NCBI GenBank assembly: GCA_052169645.1
Contig: JBQNCA010000002.1
Span: forward strand, 62,001 to 126,000
Reading direction: 5' to 3'
DNA length: 64,000 nt
Origin: JAIKWW01 sp052169645
GTDB lineage: Bacteria > Bacillota > Clostridia > Peptostreptococcales > Anaerovoracaceae
A program made the translations under genes and the position numbers. Under the pieces are notes generated by a model, which was given only the letters and a program-made list of their open reading frames with translations, was not told where the DNA came from and searched no databases. Positions 18,742-26,113 of the stretch are shown here, one piece after another (within the stretch, counting starts at the first letter, position 1; every line of letters starts with the position of its first letter).

Positions 18742-20247
18742 CTACCTGCTCTCTTTATATTCTTTTGCAAGTCTGACAACATCAGCTCCCAGCTCATCAG
18801 AATATACTCTCTTTTCCATAATTTCCTGAATAATCTCGGGATGAGTGTTTTCAATATATTCGATTACGCCGTCTTTAAATTTTCCTATTTCTCTTGTAGG
18901 AAGGTCTATCAGAATCTTATTATTTGCAATAATAAGCAGTATAACCTGCTTATAAAGCGGCATCGGTCTGTAAAGCGGTTGCTTGAGCAGCTCTATGAGA
19001 CTGCTTCCGTGTGCAAGAAGCTCTTTTGTAGCATCATCCAAATCGGAGCTGAACTGGGTGAATACTTCCATTTCTCTGTACTGAGCCAAGTCCACACGCA
19101 GAGAACCGGCTACCGACTTCATGATTTTATCCTGGGCCTTACCGCCTACACGGGATACCGAAAGACCTACATTTACCGCAGGACGTATACCGGAGTAGAA
19201 AAGGTCTGTTTCGAGGAATATTTGACCGTCGGTAATCGAAATTACGTTTGTCGGAATATATGCGGATACGTCACCTGCCTGAGTTTCAATGATAGGCAAT
19301 GCCGTCATAGAACCGCCGCCGTGCTCTTCATTTCTGCGGCAGGCACGTTCCAAAAGTCTGGAATGCAGGTAAAATACGTCTCCCGGATATGCTTCACGAC
19401 CGGGCGGTCTGTGGAGAAGCAGTGACATTGCACGATAAGCCTGAGCATGCTTTGTCAAATCATCGTATACGATGAGTACATCCTTCTTCTGATCCATAAA
19501 ATGCTCACCGATAGCCGCACCTGCATATGGAGCGAGGTACTGCATAGGAGCCGGCTCACTTGCAGGTGAATTTACAACTATGGTATAATCCATCGCCCCG
19601 TGAGTTCTGAGCATATTTACAGTCTTTGCAACCGTGGATGCCTTCTGACCTATCGCAACATAGATACAGATAACATCCTGTCCCTTTTGATTGATTATAG
19701 TGTCTATGGCAATCGCAGTCTTACCTGTCTGACGATCGCCTATGATAAGTTCTCTCTGTCCTCGCCCTATAGGGAACATTGAGTCGATAGCCAATATTCC
19801 TGTCATAAGAGGTTGTGAAACCTCCTGTCTGGTTATGACACCCGGAGCCTTACTCTCAATAGCTCTGTAATCGTCCGTTTCTATAGGTCCGAGACCGTCT
19901 ATAGGTTCGCCCAAAGCGTTTACTACACGACCTATAATCTTTTGCCCTACCGCTATACCCGCCTGTTTGCCGGTACGCTTTACTGTAGAGCCTTCTACAA
20001 GTCCTTCTTCCGAACCGAGCAGTACGCAGCCGATGGTCTTTTCTTCCAGATTCTGCGCAATACCCGTAGTTCCGTTTTCGAACTCGACGAGTTCGCCGTA
20101 CATTACATGCTGCAAGCCATATACGTTGGCAATACCGTCACCCAATGTGATGACTCTGCCTACCTCTTCGACCTGCGCCTTACTATCATAATTTTCTATT
20201 TCGCTCTTTAAAACAGAAATTATTCCTTGTGAATTATTTTTACTCAA
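18742..20247 (-). CDS. atpA: ATP synthase F1 alpha subunit
   Basis: 501 residues. The P-loop GDRQTGKT and the signature PAVNVGLSVSRVGG are present, along with ALPIIETQAGDVSAYIPTNVISITDGQIF. The start region (SVLKSEIENY) is the usual delta-contacting N-terminus. It is the non-catalytic nucleotide-binding partner of beta. It begins four bases after the atpH stop, indicating coupled translation. Confidence 0.98.
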   Translation of the reverse strand: MSKNNSQGIISVLKSEIENYDSKAQVEEVGRVITLGDGIANVYGLQHVMYGELVEFENGTTGIAQNLEEKTIGCVLLGSEEGLVEGSTVKRTGKQAGIAVGQKIIGRVVNALGEPIDGLGPIETDDYRAIESKAPGVITRQEVSQPLMTGILAIDSMFPIGRGQRELIIGDRQTGKTAIAIDTIINQKGQDVICIYVAIGQKASTVAKTVNMLRTHGAMDYTIVVNSPASEPAPMQYLAPYAGAAIGEHFMDQKKDVLIVYDDLTKHAQAYRAMSLLLHRPPGREAYPGDVFYLHSRLLERACRRNEEHGGGSMTALPIIETQAGDVSAYIPTNVISITDGQIFLETDLFYSGIRPAVNVGLSVSRVGGKAQDKIMKSVAGSLRVDLAQYREMEVFTQFSSDLDDATKELLAHGSSLIELLKQPLYRPMPLYKQVILLIIANNKILIDLPTREIGKFKDGVIEYIENTHPEIIQEIMEKRVYSDELGADVVRLAKEYKESR

Positions 20248-20251
20248 ATTC

Positions 20252-20752
20252 TCACCTCACTGTAAAATGACGCTTAAGTTTTGTCATAGAAGTCCTGACA
20301 CTCTGATCGAGCACCGATTCGCCCACCTTCAGAACAAATCCTCCTATAAGTGAAGAATCCTCCACAAGCTCAAGCTTTACGATAGACTTTCCATACTCGG
20401 ACGCAATCTTCCGCTTAAGCTGCTCAATCTGCGCATCTTCAGGCTTTGTCACATAAGTAAAGGTTGCTTCTATAGTGCTTTCTCTTTCACGAATCAAAGC
20501 ATCATAGGCATCGAACATATCAGCTGCACAGCCGATATCTCCGTTATCGCTCATTACCTTGAAAAAATTCCATACGGATGCGGGAAAAAGCTGTTCTATC
20601 ACCTTGCGTTTTTCAGACTTGCTGACTATAGGGCTCATCATGGCTTCCTTTAATTCAGGAGATTCCATAAGCTCCCTGCTCTCAGCTATATCAGCCTCCG
20701 ACACATTCATATCGAATAATACTTTGGCATAGTTTACAGGCAAGTCTATCAT
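20252..20752 (-). CDS. atpH: ATP synthase F1 delta subunit
   Basis: 166 residues. The N-terminal helical bundle (VNYAKVLFDM) and the C-terminal ELVEDSSLIGGFVLKVGESVLDQSVRTSMTKLKR segment are typical of delta/OSCP. It links the peripheral stalk b subunit to the top of F1. Its ATG overlaps the atpF stop by four bases (ATGA). Confidence 0.95.
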   Translation of the reverse strand: MIDLPVNYAKVLFDMNVSEADIAESRELMESPELKEAMMSPIVSKSEKRKVIEQLFPASVWNFFKVMSDNGDIGCAADMFDAYDALIRERESTIEATFTYVTKPEDAQIEQLKRKIASEYGKSIVKLELVEDSSLIGGFVLKVGESVLDQSVRTSMTKLKRHFTVR

Positions 20753-21234
20753 TTTGACAGCTCCTCTCCTGCGAGGAAATCATTCAGCAGTTTCTTATTT
20801 GAATCTGTATTTATATTGCTGCCAAGCACCTTATTTGCAGCTGCCAGTGCGATATCGGCAAGCTCCGCCTTTGCACCTCGCATCATCTGCTCATACTCCG
20901 CTTCAGTGGCCTTCTCCGCCTGCAGCTTAATCTGCTCCGCTTCCTGACCGGCCTTGTCTATTATACTGTCATATTGGATCTGAGCACGTTCCTTTGCATC
21001 ATTGACAATCTGAAATGATTCTTCCTTCGCATTTTTCAGTGAACCTTCATACTGTTCCTTCAGCTGCGCAGCATCATTATTAAGTCTTGTGGCTTCATCA
21101 ATCTGCCCTTGTATAAGAGCCTCTCTTTTTGCCGCAAGCTCCTTAAGTGGCTTGAACAGAAATATGCGCAGAAGTACGAAAAGGATTATGATGTTTAAAA
21201 TGACCCAAAATAAATGCCAATTTAAATTTACCAC
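20749..21234 (-). CDS. atpF: ATP synthase F0 b subunit
   Basis: 161 residues. One N-terminal membrane helix (LFWVILNIIILFVLLRIFLF, about residues 7-26) is followed by a long charged coiled coil (KELAAKREALIQGQIDEAT onward). It forms the peripheral stalk. It overlaps atpH by four bases and lies 46 bases after atpE. Confidence 0.96.
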   Translation of the reverse strand: MVNLNWHLFWVILNIIILFVLLRIFLFKPLKELAAKREALIQGQIDEATRLNNDAAQLKEQYEGSLKNAKEESFQIVNDAKERAQIQYDSIIDKAGQEAEQIKLQAEKATEAEYEQMMRGAKAELADIALAAANKVLGSNINTDSNKKLLNDFLAGEELSK

Positions 21235-21280
21235 ATCTGCCTCCTAATGTTGTTTAAATACAATATATTATCCCCGTAAA

Positions 21281-21511
21281 TTAAACCCCGGGCTGCATGA
21301 TTATTATCATGAGGGCTACTACGAGACCGTAAATTGCAGTTGCTTCCGCAAGTGCGCATCCCAAAATAAGAGTACTGTTGATTGCACCCTTTGCTTCAGG
21401 CTGTCTTGCGATAGCTTCTGTAGCCTTTGAAGTTGCAATGCCTATACCGATACCTGCGCCTATGCCTGTAAGAACTGCTATACCTGCGCCTATTGCTAAT
21501 AATGCTCCCAT
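21281..21511 (-). CDS. atpE: ATP synthase F0 c subunit (ring)
   Basis: 76 residues in two membrane helices joined by the ARQPEAKG loop. The ion-binding Glu is in ALAEATAIYGL. The residues that pair with Glu in Na+-type rings (a Gln in helix 1 and a Ser right after the Glu) are Ile and Ala here, so a proton-driven ring is more likely; this is inference from known c-ring ligands. AGGAGGAATGAAACA precedes the ATG. Confidence 0.96.
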   Translation of the reverse strand: MGALLAIGAGIAVLTGIGAGIGIGIATSKATEAIARQPEAKGAINSTLILGCALAEATAIYGLVVALMIIIMQPGV

Positions 21512-21652
21512 TGTTTCATTCCTCCTGTGTGTTATACACTAAAATGATTAAATAATAAATATAAGATAATTTGCGATCCTTAAGATCAAGTCGGGTAATT
21601 AAACATTTTCATATGCATTACCTCATTTTTCCGATCCACACGGATCTACTGT

Positions 21653-22345
21653 TTACTCTTCCGCTTCTACGGCTTCACCTATAAATATGGAAGTCAGGAA
21701 AGTAAAGATATATGCCTGAAGCAGTCCGTCGAAAATATCAAAGTAGGCGCTTGCTACAAGCGGGACTACCGCAGGAGCTGCGAATATAATCAATTCCATG
21801 ATTATGTATGCACCTAAGATATTTCCGAAAAGTCGCATACAAAGCGACAAAGGTCTGATTCCTATCTCCAATATGTTCATGAAGATTATCAGCTTTGACG
21901 GGTAAGCAAAATGCTTCAGCCAGCCGACGAAACCGCGTTCTCTTATTCCTGCAAATATTACGAGTAATATACTCATAAGTGCAAGTCCCGCAGTAACGTT
22001 CAAATCCTTGGTAGGCGGTGTTATTCCAAATAGGCCGAGAGTATTTGATACTCCCAAATAAAGGACAACTGTTACAAGATACGGGATATATTTTTTCCCT
22101 CTTTCTCCCAGATTCTCAGCATATAATTTCTGCAATAGTTCTATGAGACTCTCGATAACAGCTTGAGGTCCTTTAGGCACGACCTGTAAATTATGTGTAA
22201 ATAATATGCTCACAATAACAAGAAAAGCCATCACACCCCAAGTAATTACAGTAGATTGTGGAACAGGGATTTGTAGATCGCCGAGCGGTATATAGAATGA
22301 TATCTTATACGCCAGCTTCTCTGTCAATTCCTCTGATAAACTCAA
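21653..22345 (-). CDS. atpB: ATP synthase F0 a subunit
   Basis: 230 residues with about five to six membrane helices. The essential Arg is in IRPLSLCMRLFGNILGAY near residue 170. It forms the ion half-channels facing the c-ring. The start is TTG at 22345: AGGAGGTGA lies upstream and a GTG alternative runs into a stop at once. It is first in the operon; no atpI or atpZ is seen ahead of it. The 141 bases to atpE hold no gene. Confidence 0.95.
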   Translation of the reverse strand: MSLSEELTEKLAYKISFYIPLGDLQIPVPQSTVITWGVMAFLVIVSILFTHNLQVVPKGPQAVIESLIELLQKLYAENLGERGKKYIPYLVTVVLYLGVSNTLGLFGITPPTKDLNVTAGLALMSILLVIFAGIRERGFVGWLKHFAYPSKLIIFMNILEIGIRPLSLCMRLFGNILGAYIIMELIIFAAPAVVPLVASAYFDIFDGLLQAYIFTFLTSIFIGEAVEAEE

Positions 22346-22427
22346 ACTAAACTCACCTCCTTTGAATGAATTTGCTTGAACACTATCTTACCTTTTCGAC
22401 TCATCAATTTAAAAATGAATCTTTACT

Positions 22428-22456
22428 ATTTTACTCCTTTCCGCATAATTATGCAA
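22428..22456 (-). promoter_or_regulatory. Candidate atp operon promoter
   Basis: On the minus strand TTGCAT and TAAAAT are 17 bases apart, about 75 bases before the atpB start. The -35 overlaps a GCATAATTATGC palindrome. The match is moderate and a second start further upstream cannot be excluded. Confidence 0.4.
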
Positions 22457-23025
22457 TACTGTAAACATCTCAAAGCTGTTCAATTCAACACTTATAACAA
22501 TTTTAACATTTAATATTTTATCTACCATAAAGATGTAAACAGATACATATTTTATAATAAATTTGTCAAATTTTTATCAATTCAAAACTATCAATTATCA
22601 TATTAAATCCTATTTTTCCTATAAAAAATCTATATTTAATTGAAAAAAATTTTTTGCACATATTTTATGCTTTTTTTAAGATAACCCTCTCGATAAAATT
22701 TTATCATTTAAATTTTCAATGAATATCATCTAAAATTTACTGTAAAATCAAAAATAAATTTAAAATTTTTAAAATAAATAAATTTCTCAGAAATTATTTT
22801 GCCGTCAATTATAAATCTTTTATCAAAAATATTTTTCAAAATGTGACATAGGTTCAGACTATAAAGAACCGACTATAAATCTTTTATAATAAATTTCTTG
22901 TAAAATCAAAGTTATTATTTTAATAAAAACTTCAAAATTATATATTTCGTAATGCGGATAATATATATGCCTATATCATTGCAATTACTATTACAATCCT
23001 AAACTTTCGCTTGATTAAATGTTTG

Positions 23026-23054
23026 TTGACATGAAATATTGGCGGTTCTATAAT
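23026..23054 (+). promoter_or_regulatory. ilvE promoter (consensus)
   Basis: TTGACA at 23026-23031 and TATAAT at 23049-23054 with a 17-base spacer: both hexamers are perfect consensus. The transcript would start near 23061, leaving a leader of only about 20 bases with the ribosome site, so leader attenuation is not expected. Confidence 0.88.
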
Positions 23055-23081
23055 GGTTATATTTAAAAAGGAGTGGAAATT

Positions 23082-24113
23082 ATGGAAAAGAAAAATATCG
23101 ACTGGGCGAATCTTTCATTTATTTATCAGCCTACAGAAAAACGTTATATTTCAAACTATAAAAACGGTATATGGGATGAGGGTTTTCTTTCCGATGACCC
23201 TAATGTAGTGATAAACGAATCGGCAGGAGTTCTTCAATATGCTCAAACATGTTTCGAAGGACTTAAAGCTTATACTACGGAAGACGGTCGCATAGTAACC
23301 TTCCGTCCCGACCTTAATGCGGATAGAATGGTAGATTCTGCGAAACGTCTGGAAATGCCGGTATTCCCAAAGGAAAGATTTCTTGATGCAATAGATAAGG
23401 TAGTCGCTGCAAATGCTGCGTATGTACCTCCATACGGCTATGGTGCCGCTCTCTATCTCAGACCTTTCATGTTCGGAAGCTCAGCTGTCATAGGTGTAAG
23501 CCCTGCCGATGAATTTCAGTTCAGACTTTTCTGTACTCCTGTAGGACCTTATTTTAAATCCGGTATGAAGCCTATTACTATCAAAGTGAGCGATTTCGAC
23601 CGTGCAGCTCCTCACGGAACCGGTCATATCAAAGCAGGTCTCAACTATGCAATGAGTCTTCATGCCATAGTTACAGCTCATGAAGAGGGCTATGATGAGA
23701 ATATGTACCTCGACTCCGCTACCCGAACCTATGTAGAGGAAACAGGCGGTGCAAATTTTATCTTTATTACAAAGGACAACAAGCTTGTAACTCCTAAATC
23801 TCCGAGCATACTTCCTTCTGTAACACGCCGTTCGCTTGAAACCGTTGCAAAGGATTACCTCGGTATGGAAGTTGAGGAGCGTGAAGTTCCGTTTGCAGAG
23901 GTAAAGGATTTTGCGGAATGCGGTATTTGCGGAACCGCTGCCGTGATTTCACCGGTAGGAAAAATCGTAGATCACGGCAAAGAAATCGTATTTCCAAGCG
24001 GCATAAACGAAATGGGAACAACTCTGAAAAAGCTGTACGATACACTTACAGGCATACAGTTGGGTCGCATTGAAGCTCCGAACGGCTGGATAAGAGAAAT
24101 CAAGGTAAAATAA
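23082..24113 (+). CDS. ilvE: Branched-chain amino acid aminotransferase
   Basis: 343 residues of fold-type IV PLP enzyme. The PLP lysine is in GTGHIKAGLNY, and QTCFEGLKAY, ALYLRPFMFG, YVEETGGANFIF and ECGICGTAAVISPV are the family blocks. It interconverts branched-chain amino acids and their keto acids. I start at ATG 23082 (AAGGAG eight bases upstream); the GTG at 23073 overlaps the ribosome site. It is a single-gene unit with a consensus promoter and a shared terminator at 24161. Confidence 0.96.
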   Translation: MEKKNIDWANLSFIYQPTEKRYISNYKNGIWDEGFLSDDPNVVINESAGVLQYAQTCFEGLKAYTTEDGRIVTFRPDLNADRMVDSAKRLEMPVFPKERFLDAIDKVVAANAAYVPPYGYGAALYLRPFMFGSSAVIGVSPADEFQFRLFCTPVGPYFKSGMKPITIKVSDFDRAAPHGTGHIKAGLNYAMSLHAIVTAHEEGYDENMYLDSATRTYVEETGGANFIFITKDNKLVTPKSPSILPSVTRRSLETVAKDYLGMEVEEREVPFAEVKDFAECGICGTAAVISPVGKIVDHGKEIVFPSGINEMGTTLKKLYDTLTGIQLGRIEAPNGWIREIKVK

Positions 24114-24160
24114 CAAAGATAACATTCTGCTACGGTACTGTTATAAAAATATTTATTCAA

Positions 24161-24191
24161 ATGGCGATTTCTTAACAGTAATCGCCATTTT
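24161..24191. terminator. Bidirectional terminator, ilvE / pncB
   Basis: ATGGCGATT (24161-24169) pairs with AATCGCCAT (24180-24188), followed by TTTT on the plus strand and flanked by A/T-rich sequence on the minus side. It serves both convergent genes. Confidence 0.75.
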
Positions 24192-24229
24192 CACAGCTCT
24201 GATATTAATTTTATTTTTAAATATCGAAT

Positions 24230-25702
24230 TTATTTTTTCTTTGAAACCGATTCTGCCCAATTTGCATATTCATTTAAAAGATCGGACTTCAGCTTCCAAA
24301 GTCGATCTGAAAGATCCACATAATATAAATGCGGATTTTCAAAGCGCTTTACTTCCTCCCACAGCGTATCCACCTGCTCTCTGCAATATTCTCTGATAGC
24401 TTCCAATGAAGGTCTTTCGTATACAAGCTCACCCTTATTGAAAATTCTCTCCTGCAGCTTTTTATATTTGTAATTGGTTATCGTTTTTCTCTTCCATATA
24501 TGATTTTCATCAAAAATTACTACAGGCTGTTCCTCAGGAATTTCATCATCATAAAGTCCCACAAGATCCGCAACTGCCTTATGAGTAGTTTTATCATATA
24601 AACGTCCTACTTTTTTATAACCCGGATTGGTTATCTTTTCAGGGTTTTCACTAACCTTTATCTTCGGGATTATTTCTCCGTCCTTTTCTATAGCTACAAG
24701 CTTGTACACACCGCCGAACACGGGGTTTGAGTGCGCTGTTATAAGTCTTTCTCCTACACCGAAAGAATCTATGCATGCTCCCTGACTTACTACGCTCCTT
24801 ATGAGATACTCATCAAAGGAATTTGAAGCTACTATCGTACAATCCTGAAAACCTTCTTCATCCAAAATTCTGCGAGTTTCCTTGGTCAGATATGTCATAT
24901 CTCCGCTATCTATACGAACTCCCATCCTTGCAGGCTTAATCTCTTTGAATACTTTTATCGCATTCGGCAAACCCGAGCGCAGAACATCATAGGTATCTAT
25001 GAGCAATACGCAATTATCCGGGAACAGCTCTGCAAATTTACGAAAAGCTTCATATTCTGTAGGAAAAGTCTGAACCCAACTGTGAGCCATAGTTCCTATA
25101 GCGGGAATTCCGAAATATCTCTCAGCTATAGTGCATGCCGTACCTACAGCTCCCGCTATATATGCGGCTCTTGCTCCATATACCGCTGCCGAGGCGCCCT
25201 GAGCACGCCTGGTTCCGAATTCCATAACCGATCTGCCCTGAGCTGCTCTGACTATTCTATTGGTCTTTGTTGCTATGAGCGTTTGATGATTTATGGTCAA
25301 CAGCAGAAAAGTCTCTATAAGTTGGGCTTGCACCAAGGGACCTCTCACGGTTACCAGCGGTTCATACGGGAATACCGGTGTGCCCTCAGGAATTGCCCAT
25401 ACATCACATTCAAATTTGAAGTTTCTCAAATAATCCAAAAATTCATCACTGAAACCGCCTTTAGCTTTTAAAAATTTTATATCATTTTCAGTGAAACTCA
25501 GATTTTCCATGTATTCTATAAGCTGCTCCAAACCTGCTGCTATCGCAAAGCCTCCGCCATCGGGAACCTTTCGAAAAAACATATCAAAGTATGCAATATC
25601 GTCCTTTTTCCCACATTCAAAATATCCGGATGCCATAGTCAGCTCATAAAAATCGGTTAAAAGCGTGTTATTTATCCCCGCTATTTCAGTGTCTGTCTTC
25701 AT
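24230..25702 (-). CDS. pncB: Nicotinate phosphoribosyltransferase
   Basis: 490 residues, the long NAPRT form of Firmicutes. LTDFYELTMASGYF at the N-terminus, EFGTRRAQGASAAVYGARAAYIAGAVGT, the GTMAHSWVQTFP motif and VRIDSGDMTYLTKE are conserved substrate and PRPP-site blocks. It makes nicotinate mononucleotide from nicotinate and PRPP with ATP in NAD salvage. AAAGGATTGGATA precedes the ATG. It is monocistronic, from the promoter at 25769 to the terminator at 24161. Confidence 0.95.
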   Translation of the reverse strand: MKTDTEIAGINNTLLTDFYELTMASGYFECGKKDDIAYFDMFFRKVPDGGGFAIAAGLEQLIEYMENLSFTENDIKFLKAKGGFSDEFLDYLRNFKFECDVWAIPEGTPVFPYEPLVTVRGPLVQAQLIETFLLLTINHQTLIATKTNRIVRAAQGRSVMEFGTRRAQGASAAVYGARAAYIAGAVGTACTIAERYFGIPAIGTMAHSWVQTFPTEYEAFRKFAELFPDNCVLLIDTYDVLRSGLPNAIKVFKEIKPARMGVRIDSGDMTYLTKETRRILDEEGFQDCTIVASNSFDEYLIRSVVSQGACIDSFGVGERLITAHSNPVFGGVYKLVAIEKDGEIIPKIKVSENPEKITNPGYKKVGRLYDKTTHKAVADLVGLYDDEIPEEQPVVIFDENHIWKRKTITNYKYKKLQERIFNKGELVYERPSLEAIREYCREQVDTLWEEVKRFENPHLYYVDLSDRLWKLKSDLLNEYANWAESVSKKK

Positions 25703-25768
25703 TATCCAATCCTTTCATAAAGGTAAGGCTAAATATTCAGCCATACCTGCAGAGCTAATATTGTAATC

Positions 25769-25797
25769 ATTATAATAATACTCGGTATTTATTTCAA
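25769..25797 (-). promoter_or_regulatory. pncB promoter
   Basis: On the minus strand TTGAAA and TATAAT are 17 bases apart, about 65 bases before the pncB ATG. Confidence 0.75.
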
Positions 25798-25808
25798 TCT
25801 CATGTACA

Positions 25809-25904
25809 TCGCAGAAATATCATATTTGCAATTAAAGATGTTGAAATGACATCCGATAAAGATGAAAATTTTAATCGCAGAAATACCATATTTGCAGTTA
25901 AAGC
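25809..25904. repeat. Tandem 66-bp-period repeat, two copies
   Basis: A near-identical stretch of about 30 bases beginning TCGCAGAAATA starts at 25809 and again at 25875 (TATCATATTTGCAATTAAAG versus TACCATATTTGCAGTTAAAG). It adjoins the 70-bp repeats at 25953 and occupies the space between pncB's promoter and uvrA. Confidence 0.7.
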
Positions 25905-25952
25905 AGTCAAAGAGCGGGGGATCTGTCTCAATGCTATTCGCATTGCAATTTT

Positions 25953-26113
25953 CCTATACGGAACTGTTTTTGTTTACGGAACATTCTGAAAGTATTCCAA
26001 ATAATTGTTGGAAATATCAAACTCCTATGCGGAGCTGTTTTTGTTTACAGAACGTTCTGAAAAATTCTAAGCAATTTTGAAAATCTCAAGCTTCATATGT
26101 GGAGCTGTTTTCA
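25953..26113. repeat. Tandem ~70-bp repeats, 2.3 copies, downstream of uvrA
   Basis: Units begin at 25953 (CCTATACGGAACTGTTTT), 26024 (CCTATGCGGAGCTGTTTT) and 26094 (CATATGTGGAGCTGTTTT); the last is cut short by the end of uvrA. Each full unit contains TTTAC-GGAAC-TTCTGAAA; copy 2 holds the perfect palindrome CAGAACGTTCTG. No terminator-like T tract follows uvrA, so this array may take that place or be a miniature intergenic element. Confidence 0.75.

Larger units (their letters stand above)
22346..23081. other. Very AT-rich divergent intergenic region (atpB / ilvE)
   Basis: No gene is seen. The ends hold the atp and ilvE promoters. The middle is unusually AT-rich, with a repeated TATAAATCTTTTAT (near 22810 and 22873) and a GGTTC/GAACC inverted pair at about 22852-22870. 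Confidence 0.6.

Noticed and set aside
26053..26064. GAACGTTC palindrome in the repeat array as an SOS box
   Set aside because: LexA in Firmicutes needs GAAC-N4-GTTC; here there is no spacer.
25862..26080. 72-codon plus-strand frame between pncB and uvrA
   Set aside because: It is made of the tandem repeat units, has no ribosome site and the two halves are translations of the same repeat; not a gene.
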